Source of the DNA: Humibacillus xanthopallidus
GTDB taxonomy: Bacteria; Actinomycetota; Actinomycetes; Actinomycetales; Dermatophilaceae
Reading direction: 5' to 3'
DNA: 64,000 bases
NCBI RefSeq assembly: GCF_006717145.1
Contig: NZ_VFQF01000001.1
Span: 434,001 to 498,000 of the forward strand
This document shows positions 1 to 7,761 of the stretch, piece by piece. How positions within the stretch are numbered: the stretch's first letter is position 1; each line of letters begins with the position of its first letter. The notes beneath the pieces are model-generated. The model was not told the DNA's origin. It worked only from the letters and a program-made list of their open reading frames with translations, and did no database searches. A program made the translations under genes and the position numbers.

Positions 1-171
1 TACTCGTGCACCGGCGGCGTCTGCGGCACCTGCCGCGCGCGCGTCGTCGCGGGGGAGGTGCGGATGGACCGCAACTACGCCCTCGAGCCCGAGGAGGTCG
101 CCGCCGGCATCGTGCTCGCCTGCCAGAGCCACCCGGTGACCGACGCGGTCAGTCTCGACTACGACGCCTGA
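1..171 (+). CDS. paaE: Phenylacetyl-CoA epoxidase reductase subunit, C-terminal fragment (5' partial)
   Basis: The window opens inside this gene; 56 C-terminal residues and the TGA remain. They read as the end of a plant-type 2Fe-2S ferredoxin domain: the cysteine cluster C-x4-C-x2-C (CTGGVCGTC) followed by a distal ACQSHP that supplies the fourth cysteine. The stretch DRNYALEPEEVAAG and the terminal DYDA match PaaE-type reductases, which pass electrons from NADPH through FAD and the 2Fe-2S centre to the PaaABC oxygenase that epoxidises phenylacetyl-CoA. The FAD/NAD domains lie upstream of the window. The family call is good for a fragment; a related ferredoxin-reductase of another oxygenase cannot be excluded without the missing part. 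Confidence 0.8.
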   Translation, partial: YSCTGGVCGTCRARVVAGEVRMDRNYALEPEEVAAGIVLACQSHPVTDAVSLDYDA

Positions 172-173
172 CC

Positions 174-401
174 ATGGGCGGCGGGCCGGTCGAGGGGAGT
201 GCACTTCGCCCCCGCCCGGCGCGGAGCGCCCTCAGCCGGGCCCTCGCCACCCTGCTCGGACTCATGGCCGGGGCCAGCTGCGTGGCCATCGGCCTCTGGC
301 TCGTTCCGCACCTGCGGGCCAGACGGGTGAGACACGACTCGATCTCCCTCGCGCGTCGCCCTCGAGTCGCAGACTGGAGGGGAGCGGAGGAGAGGACATG
401 A
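174..401 (+). CDS. Possible small single-span membrane protein
   Basis: An ATG two bases after the paaE stop opens a 75-codon frame whose TGA overlaps the next gene's ATG (ATGA). The middle holds one hydrophobic segment (ALATLLGLMAGASCVAIGLW) followed by arginines, the layout of a type II or tail-type membrane protein, and its third codon positions are mostly G/C. There is no clear ribosome binding site and the last 25 codons look less like coding DNA. No family was recognised. It may be a real coupled gene or just an open frame upstream of the conserved 60-residue protein. Confidence 0.35.
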   Translation: MGGGPVEGSALRPRPARSALSRALATLLGLMAGASCVAIGLWLVPHLRARRVRHDSISLARRPRVADWRGAEERT

Positions 402-580
402 GCAACGGCAATGCAGGTGCAGCAGGCGGCGGCGCCCTCTACGGGCTGGGGATCTTCGGTGCCTGGGTCTACTTCTGGCAGCAGGCAGACGTGTTCTGGG
501 AGTACGTCCTCGCCGTCTTCCAGGGTCTCTTCTGGCCGGCCTTCATGGTCTACGAGGTGTTCTCGGCGCTCGGTCGCTGA
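398..580 (+). CDS. Conserved 60-residue membrane protein
   Basis: This 60-residue protein starts at an ATG placed seven bases behind a strong purine-rich ribosome binding site (GGAGGAGAGG). A Gly/Ala-rich N-terminus is followed by two hydrophobic stretches, YGLGIFGAWVYFW and FWEYVLAVFQGLFWPAFMVY, with a short QQAD turn between them. Such a sequence can form a small helical hairpin in the membrane. I recognise it as a small uncharacterised protein found in many actinobacteria, but know no function. It overlaps the possible upstream frame by four bases and is followed by about 100 bases before thyA. Confidence 0.75.
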   Translation: MSNGNAGAAGGGALYGLGIFGAWVYFWQQADVFWEYVLAVFQGLFWPAFMVYEVFSALGR

Positions 581-674
581 CTCGGGGCTGGCTCGGGACC
601 GGACTCGAGGCCGGTGCTGTCGCCGCCGTCGCCGCTGGCGGCTCGGCGTTCGCGGCGCTGTCGCCGCCCCGGGC

Positions 675-680
675 TAGGCT
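675..680 (+). promoter_or_regulatory. -10 box of thyA, leaderless type
   Basis: TAGGCT ends six bases before the thyA GTG, so transcription should begin at or next to the start codon. No Shine-Dalgarno sequence fits in the gap. Confidence 0.55.
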
Positions 681-686
681 GCGGGC

Positions 687-1499
687 GTGCGGCAGTATCT
701 CGATCTCCTCGACCACGTCCTGACCCACGGTCAGGAGAAGTCCGACCGGACCGGCACCGGCACGCTCAGCGTCTTCGGCCACCAGATGCGCTTCGACCTC
801 GCCGAGGGCTTCCCGGCCATGACGACGAAGAAGCTGCACCTGCGCTCGATCATCGGCGAGCTGCTGTGGTTCCTCCGCGGCGACACGAACGTGCGCTGGC
901 TCCAGGAGCGCGGCATCTCGATCTGGGACGAGTGGGCCGACGAGCGCGGCGACCTCGGGCCGATCTACGGCTACCAGTGGCGCTCCTGGCCGACGCCCGA
1001 CGGCCGGCGCGTCGACCAGATCGCCAAGGTCATCGACCAGATCCGCACCAACCCCGACAGCCGCCGGCTCATCGTCTCCGCGTGGAACGTCGCCGACGTC
1101 GACGACATGGCGCTGCCGCCGTGCCACACGATGTTCCAGTTCTACGTCTCTCCGCCCGGGCCCGACGGGCGGCGCCGCCTCTCCTGCCAGCTCTACCAGC
1201 GCAGCGCCGACATCTTCCTCGGCGTGCCCTTCAACATCGCGAGCTACGCCCTCCTCACGCAGATGGTCGCCCAGCTGACCGACCTCGAGCCGGGGGAGTT
1301 CGTCCACACCCTGGGCGACGCCCACCTCTACCTCAACCACCTCGACCAGGCGCGGCTCCAGCTGACCCGCACGCCCCACCCGCTGCCGACGATGCGCATC
1401 ACGCCGGGCAAGACCGACATCGACGACTTCGACCTCGACGACTTCGACCTCGTCGACTACGTCGCCGACCCCGGCATCAGGGCCCCGATCGCCGTCTGA
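687..1499 (+). CDS. thyA: Thymidylate synthase
   Basis: ThyA methylates dUMP to dTMP using methylenetetrahydrofolate, leaving dihydrofolate, which FolA encoded next door recycles. The 270-residue length is normal. The catalytic cysteine is Cys146 in [12 protein letters not shown], the same position as in E. coli, and the dUMP-binding RRLIVSAWN and [13 protein letters not shown] segments are present. Start GTG 687 gives the usual N-terminus RQYLDLL and sits six bases after a TAGGCT -10 box. The C-terminus carries a doubled DDFDL motif (encoded by a 15-bp near-duplication), slightly more repetitive than usual. It is followed after 46 bases by folA, probably in one transcript. Confidence 0.97.
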   Translation: MRQYLDLLDHVLTHGQEKSDRTGTGTLSVFGHQMRFDLAEGFPAMTTKKLHLRSIIGELLWFLRGDTNVRWLQERGISIWDEWADERGDLGPIYGYQWRSWPTPDGRRVDQIAKVIDQIRTNPDSRRLIVSAWNVADVDDMALPPCHTMFQFYVSPPGPDGRRRLSCQLYQRSADIFLGVPFNIASYALLTQMVAQLTDLEPGEFVHTLGDAHLYLNHLDQARLQLTRTPHPLPTMRITPGKTDIDDFDLDDFDLVDYVADPGIRAPIAV

Positions 1500-1545
1500 G
1501 CCCGATCGGGTTCACGTCCGCCGAGCCTTCTGGGAGGCTGTCGTC

Positions 1546-2013
1546 ATGACCCGAGTGACGATGATCGCCGCCGTCGGCCGGGGCGGCGTCATCGGTGACG
1601 GCGCGTCGATGCCGTGGCACCTGCCCGACGACCTCAAGTACTTCAAGCGCCAGACGATGGGCCACCCCATGGTCATGGGGCGGCGCACCTTCGACACGAT
1701 GGGCGTGCTCCCCGGCCGGCGCAGCATCGTCATCACCCGGCAGCCCGACTGGCACCACCCGGGTGTCGAGACTGCCCACTCGCTCGTCGAGGCGCTCGCG
1801 CTCGCCGGCCCCTCCGACGAGGTCTTCGTCGTGGGCGGTGGTGAGATCTACCGCGAGGCGATGCCGTATGCCGGCCGGCTGCTCGTCACGGAGGTCCACC
1901 AGTCCTCGCCGGGCTCGGTCACCTTCCCCCCGATCGACCCGGACGTGTGGCTCGAGACGAGCCGCGAGGAGCGCGACGGCTTCGCCTGGGTGAGCCTCGA
2001 GCGGCGATCCTGA
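1546..2013 (+). CDS. folA: Dihydrofolate reductase
   Basis: FolA reduces dihydrofolate to tetrahydrofolate with NADPH and so closes the cycle driven by ThyA. The 155-residue protein has the family's N-terminal MIAAVGRGGVIGDGASMPWHLPDDLKYF, with the catalytic acidic residue at Asp29, the cofactor-binding GRRTFD and GVLPGRRSIVITR segments, and the FVVGGGEIYREAMPYA motif. A GGGAGG ribosome binding site lies about ten bases before the ATG. The pairing with thyA is the standard bacterial arrangement. A strong hairpin follows about 75 bases downstream. Confidence 0.96.
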   Translation: MTRVTMIAAVGRGGVIGDGASMPWHLPDDLKYFKRQTMGHPMVMGRRTFDTMGVLPGRRSIVITRQPDWHHPGVETAHSLVEALALAGPSDEVFVVGGGEIYREAMPYAGRLLVTEVHQSSPGSVTFPPIDPDVWLETSREERDGFAWVSLERRS

Positions 2014-2088
2014 GCCTCCCGTCGGGGACCGCAGAAAATTCCTCGGCGAGTTCTGTAACGCGCGGGCTGTTGCTCCGATGGAGCAGGT

Positions 2089-2133
2089 GCGAGGCACTAC
2101 TCGGACCCCCGAGCGAGTAGTGCCTCGCTTTTT
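2089..2133 (+). terminator. Rho-independent terminator
   Basis: A perfect 15-bp stem (GCGAGGCACTACTCG at 2089-2103, its complement at 2114-2128) closes a 10-base loop and is followed by five T residues. It can end folA transcripts, or a short RNA starting in the 75 bases between folA and the hairpin, where a second small hairpin (TGCTCC-GAT-GGAGCA) is visible. Confidence 0.8.
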
Positions 2134-2209
2134 CGTGTCCGGGCGGTGCCGAGGGGCGCGCCCAGGTCGTTGGCGGCGGGCGCAACGGGTGGGGCCGGGG
2201 TGCGGGCGC

Positions 2210-2215
2210 TAACCT
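2210..2215 (+). promoter_or_regulatory. -10 box of dapA, leaderless type
   Basis: TAACCT is followed by six bases and then the dapA ATG. The gap has no ribosome binding site, consistent with a leaderless mRNA. Confidence 0.55.
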
Positions 2216-2221
2216 TGCCCC

Positions 2222-3109
2222 ATGGCAGGAGCACCCGCGCTCGGACGCGTCCTCTCGGCGATGGTCACCCCGATGCGGGAGGACGGCTCGATCGACCTCG
2301 AGCAGGCGCAGGCCCTCGCCGTCCACCTCGTCGACCACGGTCACGACGGGCTCGTCGTGTCGGGCACGACGGGGGAGTCGCCGACGACCTCCGCCCAGGA
2401 GAAGGACGAGCTGCTGCGCGCGGTCATCGAGGCGGTCGGGGGCCGTGCGGTCATCATCGCCGGAGCCGGCAGCAACGACACCGCGAAGAGCGTCGAGTCG
2501 GTGCAGATGGCGCACAAGGCGGGCGCCGACGCCGTCCTGGCCGTCACGCCGTACTACAACAAGCCCCCGCAGGCCGGTCTCGTCGCGCACTTCACGGCCC
2601 TTGCCGATGCCAGCGACCTGCCCGTCATGGTCTACGACATCCCCGGCCGCTCGGGCATCGCCATCGCGCGTGAGACCTACCTGCGCATCGCCGAGCACGA
2701 CCGCATCACGGCCGTCAAGGACGCGCGCGGCGACCTGTGGTTCGCGAGCGAGCTCATGCAGGCGACCGGGCTCGACTGGTACTCCGGCGACGACGCGATG
2801 AACCTCGCCCACCTCGGCAACGGTGCCGTGGGCTTCGTCGGCGTCACCTCGCAGGTGGCCCCCACGGCATACCGCGAGATGGCCGACGCGGTGCTGGACG
2901 GACGTTGGGACGACGCTCGCGCGGTGCACCGGCGTCTCGCCCCGATCGTCGAGGCCGTCATGAACGTCACCCAGGGCGCCATCATGGCCAAGGCCGCCCT
3001 CGCCGAGCAGGGGCTCATCACGAACGCGACGGTTCGCCTGCCGCTCGTCCCCGCCGACGACGTGCAGCGCAGCCTGCTGCGCGAGGCCCTCGCGGTCGTC
3101 ACCGCGTGA
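2222..3109 (+). CDS. dapA: 4-hydroxy-tetrahydrodipicolinate synthase
   Basis: DapA condenses pyruvate with aspartate semialdehyde, the first committed step to diaminopimelate and lysine; the window also holds dapF, a later step. The 295-residue TIM barrel shows the Schiff-base lysine Lys166 in ITAVKDARG, the active-site VYDIPGRSG tyrosine (Tyr138), PYYNKPPQ and the GTTGESPT pyruvate-binding loop. A -10 box six bases before the ATG and lack of a ribosome binding site point to leaderless expression. RNase J follows after 60 bases, a pairing common in actinobacteria. Confidence 0.96.
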   Translation: MAGAPALGRVLSAMVTPMREDGSIDLEQAQALAVHLVDHGHDGLVVSGTTGESPTTSAQEKDELLRAVIEAVGGRAVIIAGAGSNDTAKSVESVQMAHKAGADAVLAVTPYYNKPPQAGLVAHFTALADASDLPVMVYDIPGRSGIAIARETYLRIAEHDRITAVKDARGDLWFASELMQATGLDWYSGDDAMNLAHLGNGAVGFVGVTSQVAPTAYREMADAVLDGRWDDARAVHRRLAPIVEAVMNVTQGAIMAKAALAEQGLITNATVRLPLVPADDVQRSLLREALAVVTA

Positions 3110-3169
3110 CCGCCACAGACACAACCACGGGTCGCTCGAGCGACCTCACCACCCAATGACAGGACACCT

Positions 3170-4855
3170 GTGAGCCACCCTCACCCCGAGCTGACCGCGC
3201 CCCCCTCCCTCCCCGACAACGGCCTGAGGGTCGTCGCGCTCGGCGGGCTCGGCGAGGTCGGCCGCAACATGGCCGTTCTCGAGACGAAGGGCCGGCTGCT
3301 CGTCATCGACTGCGGCGTGCTCTTCCCCGAGGACCACCACCCCGGCGTCGACCTCATCCTCCCGGACTTCACCTACATCGCGGACCGCCTCGACGACATC
3401 GAGGCCATCGTGCTGACGCACGGCCACGAGGACCACATCGGCGCCGTGCCCTACCTGCTCAAGCTCAAGGGCGACATCCCCCTCATCGGCTCCACGCTGA
3501 CCCTCGCGCTCGTCGAGGCCAAGCTCAAGGAGCACCGCATCCGGCCCTACACGCTCGCCGTCAAGGAGGGCCAGCGCGAGCGGCTCGGCGTATTCGACCT
3601 CGAGTTCGTGGCGGTCAACCACTCCATCCCCGACGCGCTCGCCGTCTTCGTGCGCACCGACGCCGGCACCCTGCTGCACACCGGCGACTTCAAGATGGAC
3701 CAGCTTCCCCTCGACGGGCGGCTCACCGACCTGCGCGCCTTCGCCAGGCTCGGCGAGGAGGGCGTCGACCTCTTCCTCACCGACTCGACGAACGCCGACG
3801 TCCCCGGCTTCACGACCCCCGAGCTCGAGATCGCGCCGGCCATCGACAAGGTCTTCCGGCACGCCGAGCGCCGCATCATCGTGGCCTGCTTCAGCAGCCA
3901 CGTGCACCGCGTGCAGCAGGTCCTCGACGCCGCCGAGAAGGCCGGCCGCAAGGTCGCCATGGTCGGCCGGTCGATGGTGCGCAACATGGGCATCGCCGCC
4001 GAGCTCGGCTACCTCAGGGTGCCCGACGGCATCCTCATCGACATCAAGAAGATCGACAGCCTGCGCGACGACGAGCTCGTCCTCATCTGCACCGGCTCCC
4101 AGGGCGAGCCCATGGCAGCGCTCTCGCGGATGGCCAACCGCGAGCACCGCATCGACGTCGGCCCGGGCGACACTGTCCTGCTCGCGAGCAGCCTCATCCC
4201 CGGCAACGAGAACGCCGTCTACCGCATCATCAACGGCCTGATGCGTCTCGGCGCCAACGTCGTGCACAAGGGCAACGCCAAGGTGCACGTGTCCGGCCAC
4301 GCGAGCGCCGGTGAGCTGCTCTACTGCTACAACATCGTCAAGCCGCGCAACGTGCTGCCCGTGCACGGCGAGTGGCGGCACATGTATGCCAATGCCCAGC
4401 TCGCGATCCAGTCGGGCGTGAAGGAGCGCAACGTCGTGCTCGCCGAGGACGGCGTCGTCGTCGACCTCGTCGACGGGGTCGCGGAGGTGACCGGTGTGGT
4501 CGACGTCGGCTACGTCTACGTCGACGGCAGCAGCGTCGGCGGCGCCGACGAGGCGCTGCTCAAGGACCGCCGCATCCTGCGCGACGAGGGCTTCATCACG
4601 TGCATCGTCGTGCTCGACGCCGCGACCGGCAAGATCGCGAGCGGTCCCGAGATCACGGCTCGCGGCTTCGTCGAGGACGAGGAGATCTTCCAGCAGGTGA
4701 TCCCCAAGGTCGAGCGCGCCATCGAGGAGGCCGTCGCGAACGGCGTCCGCGACGACCAGCAGCTCCAGCAGGTCGTGCGCCGAACCGTCGGCTCGTGGGT
4801 CGGCGGCAAGATCCGTCGCCGGCCGATGATCATCCCGGTCGTGCTGCAGGCCTGA
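3170..4855 (+). CDS. rnj: Ribonuclease J
   Basis: RNase J is a zinc-dependent metallo-beta-lactamase/beta-CASP ribonuclease with 5'-3' exonuclease and endonuclease activity, active in rRNA maturation and mRNA decay in the cytoplasm. The 561-residue length is typical. The metal-binding HGHEDH lies at residues 84-89, with further ligands in NHSIPD and HTGDFKMD; the beta-CASP and C-terminal domains continue through CTGSQGEP and KVHVSGHAS. Start GTG 3170 follows AGGACACCT and puts a short charged leader before the catalytic fold. It is the second gene of the dapA-rnj pair. Confidence 0.95.
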   Translation: MSHPHPELTAPPSLPDNGLRVVALGGLGEVGRNMAVLETKGRLLVIDCGVLFPEDHHPGVDLILPDFTYIADRLDDIEAIVLTHGHEDHIGAVPYLLKLKGDIPLIGSTLTLALVEAKLKEHRIRPYTLAVKEGQRERLGVFDLEFVAVNHSIPDALAVFVRTDAGTLLHTGDFKMDQLPLDGRLTDLRAFARLGEEGVDLFLTDSTNADVPGFTTPELEIAPAIDKVFRHAERRIIVACFSSHVHRVQQVLDAAEKAGRKVAMVGRSMVRNMGIAAELGYLRVPDGILIDIKKIDSLRDDELVLICTGSQGEPMAALSRMANREHRIDVGPGDTVLLASSLIPGNENAVYRIINGLMRLGANVVHKGNAKVHVSGHASAGELLYCYNIVKPRNVLPVHGEWRHMYANAQLAIQSGVKERNVVLAEDGVVVDLVDGVAEVTGVVDVGYVYVDGSSVGGADEALLKDRRILRDEGFITCIVVLDAATGKIASGPEITARGFVEDEEIFQQVIPKVERAIEEAVANGVRDDQQLQQVVRRTVGSWVGGKIRRRPMIIPVVLQA

Positions 4856-4856
4856 G

Positions 4857-5840
4857 GTGGTCGTGCGCTCCGAGGTGCGACGCCGCCTGGCCGACGTCGC
4901 GATCCTCGTCGTGCTCCTCGGGCTCGTCGCGGTGGGGTCGCTGCGCTGGGTCGACACGACGGCATACCCCGTCGTCGTGCTCCAGACGGCGGCGCCGTTC
5001 GTCGCGATCGGGCTGCTGCTCCTCACCGTCGTGACGGTGGTGCTGCGGCGCTGGTGGGTGCTCGTGCCCGTGGGTGTCGCGCTCGTGGTCGCGGCTGCCC
5101 AGGTCGTGCCGGCCTTCGTCTCCCACGCCTCGCCCGACGCCACCCGCGACCTCACCGTGATGTCCGCGAACCTGCGGGTGGGCCGGGCGCAGCCGACGCA
5201 GCTCATGGATGCTGTGCGCTTCCACGCCGTCGACGTGCTCGTGCTCACCGAGGTGACGCCGTCGGCTCTCGAGGGGCTGAGCCGCGAGGGTGCCGACTCC
5301 TACTTCCCGCAGCGCGCCGGCGAGGCCGAGGTCGACGGCTACGCGGGCACGATGGTGCTCTCGCGCTACCCGCTGCGCGAGGTGGCCGCCGATCTCGGCG
5401 GCTCACCCAACCGCCAGCCGGAGGTCGCCGTGACCATAGACGGCGTCGATCTGCGGGTTCAGACGGCCCACCCGTCGGCCCCGATCCCCGGCCAGACGAC
5501 CGAATGGCGCGCCGGTCTGCGGGCGCTGCAGGCGTGGAAGGAGCGGCAGACCGGAACCGCCCCGATCCTGCTCGTCGGCGACTTCAACAGCTCGTCGGCC
5601 CACCCGGGCTTCCGAGCGGTCGCCGCCGGCCTCGACGATGCCCAGCGCACGACCGGCAGCGGTTGGGTGCGCACGTGGCCGTATGCCGGCAGCCGGCTCC
5701 CGCCGTTCGTGCAGCTCGACCACGTGCTGAGTCGCGGTCTCACCGTCATCGACTCCGGTCAGGTGGCGATGAACGGCACCGACCACGCCGCGGTGTGGGG
5801 CAGCTACGCCCTGCCGAACGCGTCCGGCGCGGCCCCCTGA
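4857..5840 (+). CDS. Membrane-anchored endonuclease/exonuclease/phosphatase (EEP) family protein
   Basis: The 327-residue protein has two halves. Residues 1-90 contain about three hydrophobic segments (VAILVVLLGLVAVGSLRW, PFVAIGLLLLTVVTVVLRRW and WVLVPVGVALVVAAAQVVPAF). The rest is an EEP fold with the hallmark MSANLRVG near the start, DVLVLTEVTP, ILLVGDFNSS and a terminal GTDHAAVW, which supply the metal-binding Asn, Glu, Asp and His residues. Such proteins cleave phosphodiesters in nucleic acids, lipids or inositol phosphates; the sequence alone does not tell the substrate. The catalytic domain is probably outside the membrane. It starts one base after the rnj stop, so it is likely co-transcribed. 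Confidence 0.85.
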   Translation: MVVRSEVRRRLADVAILVVLLGLVAVGSLRWVDTTAYPVVVLQTAAPFVAIGLLLLTVVTVVLRRWWVLVPVGVALVVAAAQVVPAFVSHASPDATRDLTVMSANLRVGRAQPTQLMDAVRFHAVDVLVLTEVTPSALEGLSREGADSYFPQRAGEAEVDGYAGTMVLSRYPLREVAADLGGSPNRQPEVAVTIDGVDLRVQTAHPSAPIPGQTTEWRAGLRALQAWKERQTGTAPILLVGDFNSSSAHPGFRAVAAGLDDAQRTTGSGWVRTWPYAGSRLPPFVQLDHVLSRGLTVIDSGQVAMNGTDHAAVWGSYALPNASGAAP

Positions 5841-5847
5841 ACCCGGA

Positions 5848-6068
5848 TTCGAGGTGATCTCGGGCCCCACGTAGATCCCAGCATCACCTCGACTCAGGCG
5901 GCGCTCTCACCGGTTCGAGGTGATCTCGGGCCCCACGTAGATCCCAGCATCACCTCGACTCAGGCGGCGCACCCTCCGGTTCGAGGTGATTTCAGGCCTG
6001 ACGTGGGTGTCAGGATCACCTCGACTAGGGCGGTGGTTGCTGCTCGTTCGAGGTGATGGTGGACCGTG
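5848..6068. repeat. Tandem 66-bp inverted-repeat units between convergent genes
   Basis: Three near-complete units begin at 5848, 5914 and 5980 (period 66 bp), and a truncated fourth begins at 6047. Each carries the inverted arms TCGAGGTGAT and ATCACCTCGA about 24 bases apart. Units 1 and 2 have nearly identical cores; unit 3 has a different core containing ACGTGGGTG, matching the array at 39972-40159. The array fills the gap between two genes that end facing each other. It has no T-tract, so it is not a standard terminator. Confidence 0.9.
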
Positions 6069-7457
6069 TCACCAGGGTCGTTCGACCTCGATGTCGCGCG
6101 GGTCGCCGCCATCGACGGCCCAGCCGGCCTCGGTGTGCGTCCACGTGGCCGCCGTGCCGTCGGCGACGAGCGAGGCGACGGCACCGATGAGGCGCTCCAC
6201 GGCCTCGTCGGTCGTGCCGAGGCCGATGCTGGCGCGGACAGCCGTCGCAGGACGCTCGCCCCACGGGTCCTCGAGCAGCTCGTCGACGAGCAGGTGGGCG
6301 CAGAACTTGCCGTCGCGCACCCCGATGCCGTGCTCGACCGAGAGGGCCTGAGACACGAGCGAGGAGTCCCAGCCGGCGATGGTGAAGGCGAGCACGCCGA
6401 CGCGGTCGTGGTCGTCGTCGAAGAAGGAGAGCACCTCGACGCCCGGCACGGCCTCGAGGCCGTCACGCAGCCGGGCCAACAGCCGCACCTCGTGGGCCTC
6501 GATCGCCTCGCGGTGGCGGCGAATGGTCGCACAGGCGGCGGCGATCGCCACGGCCCCGACGACGTTGGGGCTACCGCCCTCGTGGCGGGCGGGGCCGATG
6601 GCCCAGACCGTGCCCTGCTCGGTGACGGTGCGCGTCGCGCCGCCGCCGGGCAGGTAGGGGGTGCCGGCGTCGAGCCAGTCGCTCCGGCCGGCGAGCACCC
6701 CCGCGCCGAAGGGGGCGTACGTCTTGTGACCCGAGAACGCGACGTAGTCGGCGTCCCAGGCGGCGAGGTCGATGGTGCGGTGGGCCGACAGCTGGGCGGC
6801 GTCGACGGCGATTCGGGCGTCGTGCGCGTGGGCGACGGCAGCGAAGCGCTCGACCGGCCACACCTCGCCGGTGACGTTGGACGCGGCGGCGATGACGAGG
6901 AGCCGGTGGCGCGACGGGTTGTCGGCGAAGGCCTCCTCGAGGAGCTCCACCGCGTCGTCGACGCTCTGCGGGACGGGCAGACGCACCGTGCGCAGACGGC
7001 CCCACGGCAGCAGGGTGGAGTGGTGCTCTGTGCCGAAGACGAAGACGGTCGTGCGGCTGGGCAGCGCACGAGCGAGCACGCCCCACGAGTCCGTCGTCGT
7101 TCGGGTGAAGATGACGGTGTCGCCGTCGCGGGCGCCCACGAAGTCGGCGACCTCGGTGCGAGCCTGCTCGTACCACGCGCTCGTGAGCCGCGAGGCGTAG
7201 CCGGCGCCGCGGTGCACCGACGCGTAGGTCTCGAGCGTGCGGTCGACCGCCTGCTTCACCGTGACGAGCGCCGGGGTCGAGGCGGCGTGGTCGAGGTTGG
7301 CGTATGCCGTGGGGCCGGCGAGCGTGGGAACGTTGAGGCCCGCGCCCACGACCTCCGGAAGGGCCGCCCTGTCGGGCACGGCGTGCAGTGCCCGGGTGCG
7401 CACGACGGGGGCCGGGGCCGTGGAGGCGCCACAGAAGGTGCTGGGAAGGACAGACAT
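6069..7457 (-). CDS. Class V aminotransferase / cysteine desulfurase-like PLP enzyme under a SAM riboswitch
   Basis: The 462-residue protein is a fold-type I PLP enzyme of the class V group (cysteine desulfurases, selenocysteine lyases and relatives). Visible features are NLDHAASTP at about 54, EHHSTLLPW at about 144, the cofactor Asp in VDAAQLSAHR, and the Schiff-base lysine Lys245 in FSGHKTYAPFGAGVL. It is longer than IscS/SufS, with N- and C-terminal extensions, so it is unlikely to be the housekeeping desulfurase. The SAM riboswitch in its leader links it to sulfur amino-acid supply; a role in cysteine or methionine turnover is inference. An AGGAG site precedes ATG 7457. It is transcribed alone, towards a repeat array. 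Confidence 0.85.
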   Translation of the reverse strand: MSVLPSTFCGASTAPAPVVRTRALHAVPDRAALPEVVGAGLNVPTLAGPTAYANLDHAASTPALVTVKQAVDRTLETYASVHRGAGYASRLTSAWYEQARTEVADFVGARDGDTVIFTRTTTDSWGVLARALPSRTTVFVFGTEHHSTLLPWGRLRTVRLPVPQSVDDAVELLEEAFADNPSRHRLLVIAAASNVTGEVWPVERFAAVAHAHDARIAVDAAQLSAHRTIDLAAWDADYVAFSGHKTYAPFGAGVLAGRSDWLDAGTPYLPGGGATRTVTEQGTVWAIGPARHEGGSPNVVGAVAIAAACATIRRHREAIEAHEVRLLARLRDGLEAVPGVEVLSFFDDDHDRVGVLAFTIAGWDSSLVSQALSVEHGIGVRDGKFCAHLLVDELLEDPWGERPATAVRASIGLGTTDEAVERLIGAVASLVADGTAATWTHTEAGWAVDGGDPRDIEVERPW

Positions 7458-7506
7458 GTCAGTGCTCCTGGGTGTCTGGGACCCACCGGATGCAGGCCCG
7501 CGCTTG

Positions 7507-7620
7507 CCGGACCTCGATCTGCGTTCTAACGAGGCCCGGCCTGGTCGTCACCCGGAGCACCCCACCGCGGAGGAGGGTTGCTGGCCAGCGAGCCGGGGCT
7601 TGTCACTGGCACTCATGACC
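7507..7620 (-). promoter_or_regulatory. SAM-IV type riboswitch
   Basis: Read on the minus strand, the leader begins GGTCATGAGTGCCAG, continues with GCCCCGGCTCGCTGGCCAGC and AACCCTCC, then CCGCGGTGGGGTGC and CCGGGTGACGACC. These are the conserved blocks I know from actinobacterial SAM-IV aptamers; terminal GGTC (7620-7617) pairs with GACC (7547-7544). A 10-bp hairpin follows (arms 7539-7530 and 7516-7507), then a weaker GGGT/ACCC hairpin next to the AGGAG site, so control is probably at translation initiation. Rising S-adenosylmethionine should lower expression of the aminotransferase. Confidence 0.85.
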
Positions 7621-7628
7621 TGCGCAGA

Positions 7629-7658
7629 ACGATAGGGGAGAGGTCTCGCGGCTGTCCA
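7629..7658 (-). promoter_or_regulatory. Promoter of the riboswitch-aminotransferase transcript
   Basis: On the minus strand a -35 TGGACA (7658-7653) is separated by 18 bases from a -10 TATCGT (7634-7629). Transcription would begin a few bases before the GGTC that opens the aptamer, as expected for a riboswitch transcript. Confidence 0.65.
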
Positions 7659-7761
7659 CGAGGTGGCCCGCGGGTGTCGTCATCTGAGACAGGCGCGCGG
7701 ACGCCACCGTGCGGCATACGTCATCGGGCGGCGCACGTCCTCATCCGGCGGGGCCACACCC

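Noticed and set aside
3146-5248. A 700-codon open frame on the minus strand opposite rnj
   Set aside because: It is the antisense of a well-recognised gene. Its translation is a run of His/Asp/Val/Leu-rich low-complexity sequence, the usual shadow in GC-rich DNA.
5910-5930. GGTTCGAG as a tRNA T-arm
   Set aside because: It recurs in each repeat unit and has no acceptor or anticodon stem around it; no tRNA was found in the window.
5848-6068. CRISPR-like look of the 66-bp repeats
   Set aside because: The spacers are not unique sequences, the repeats have internal inverted arms and variable cores, and no cas genes are near.
6069-7457. Housekeeping cysteine desulfurase (iscS/sufS)
   Set aside because: It is longer, lacks other iron-sulfur assembly genes nearby and is under a SAM riboswitch.
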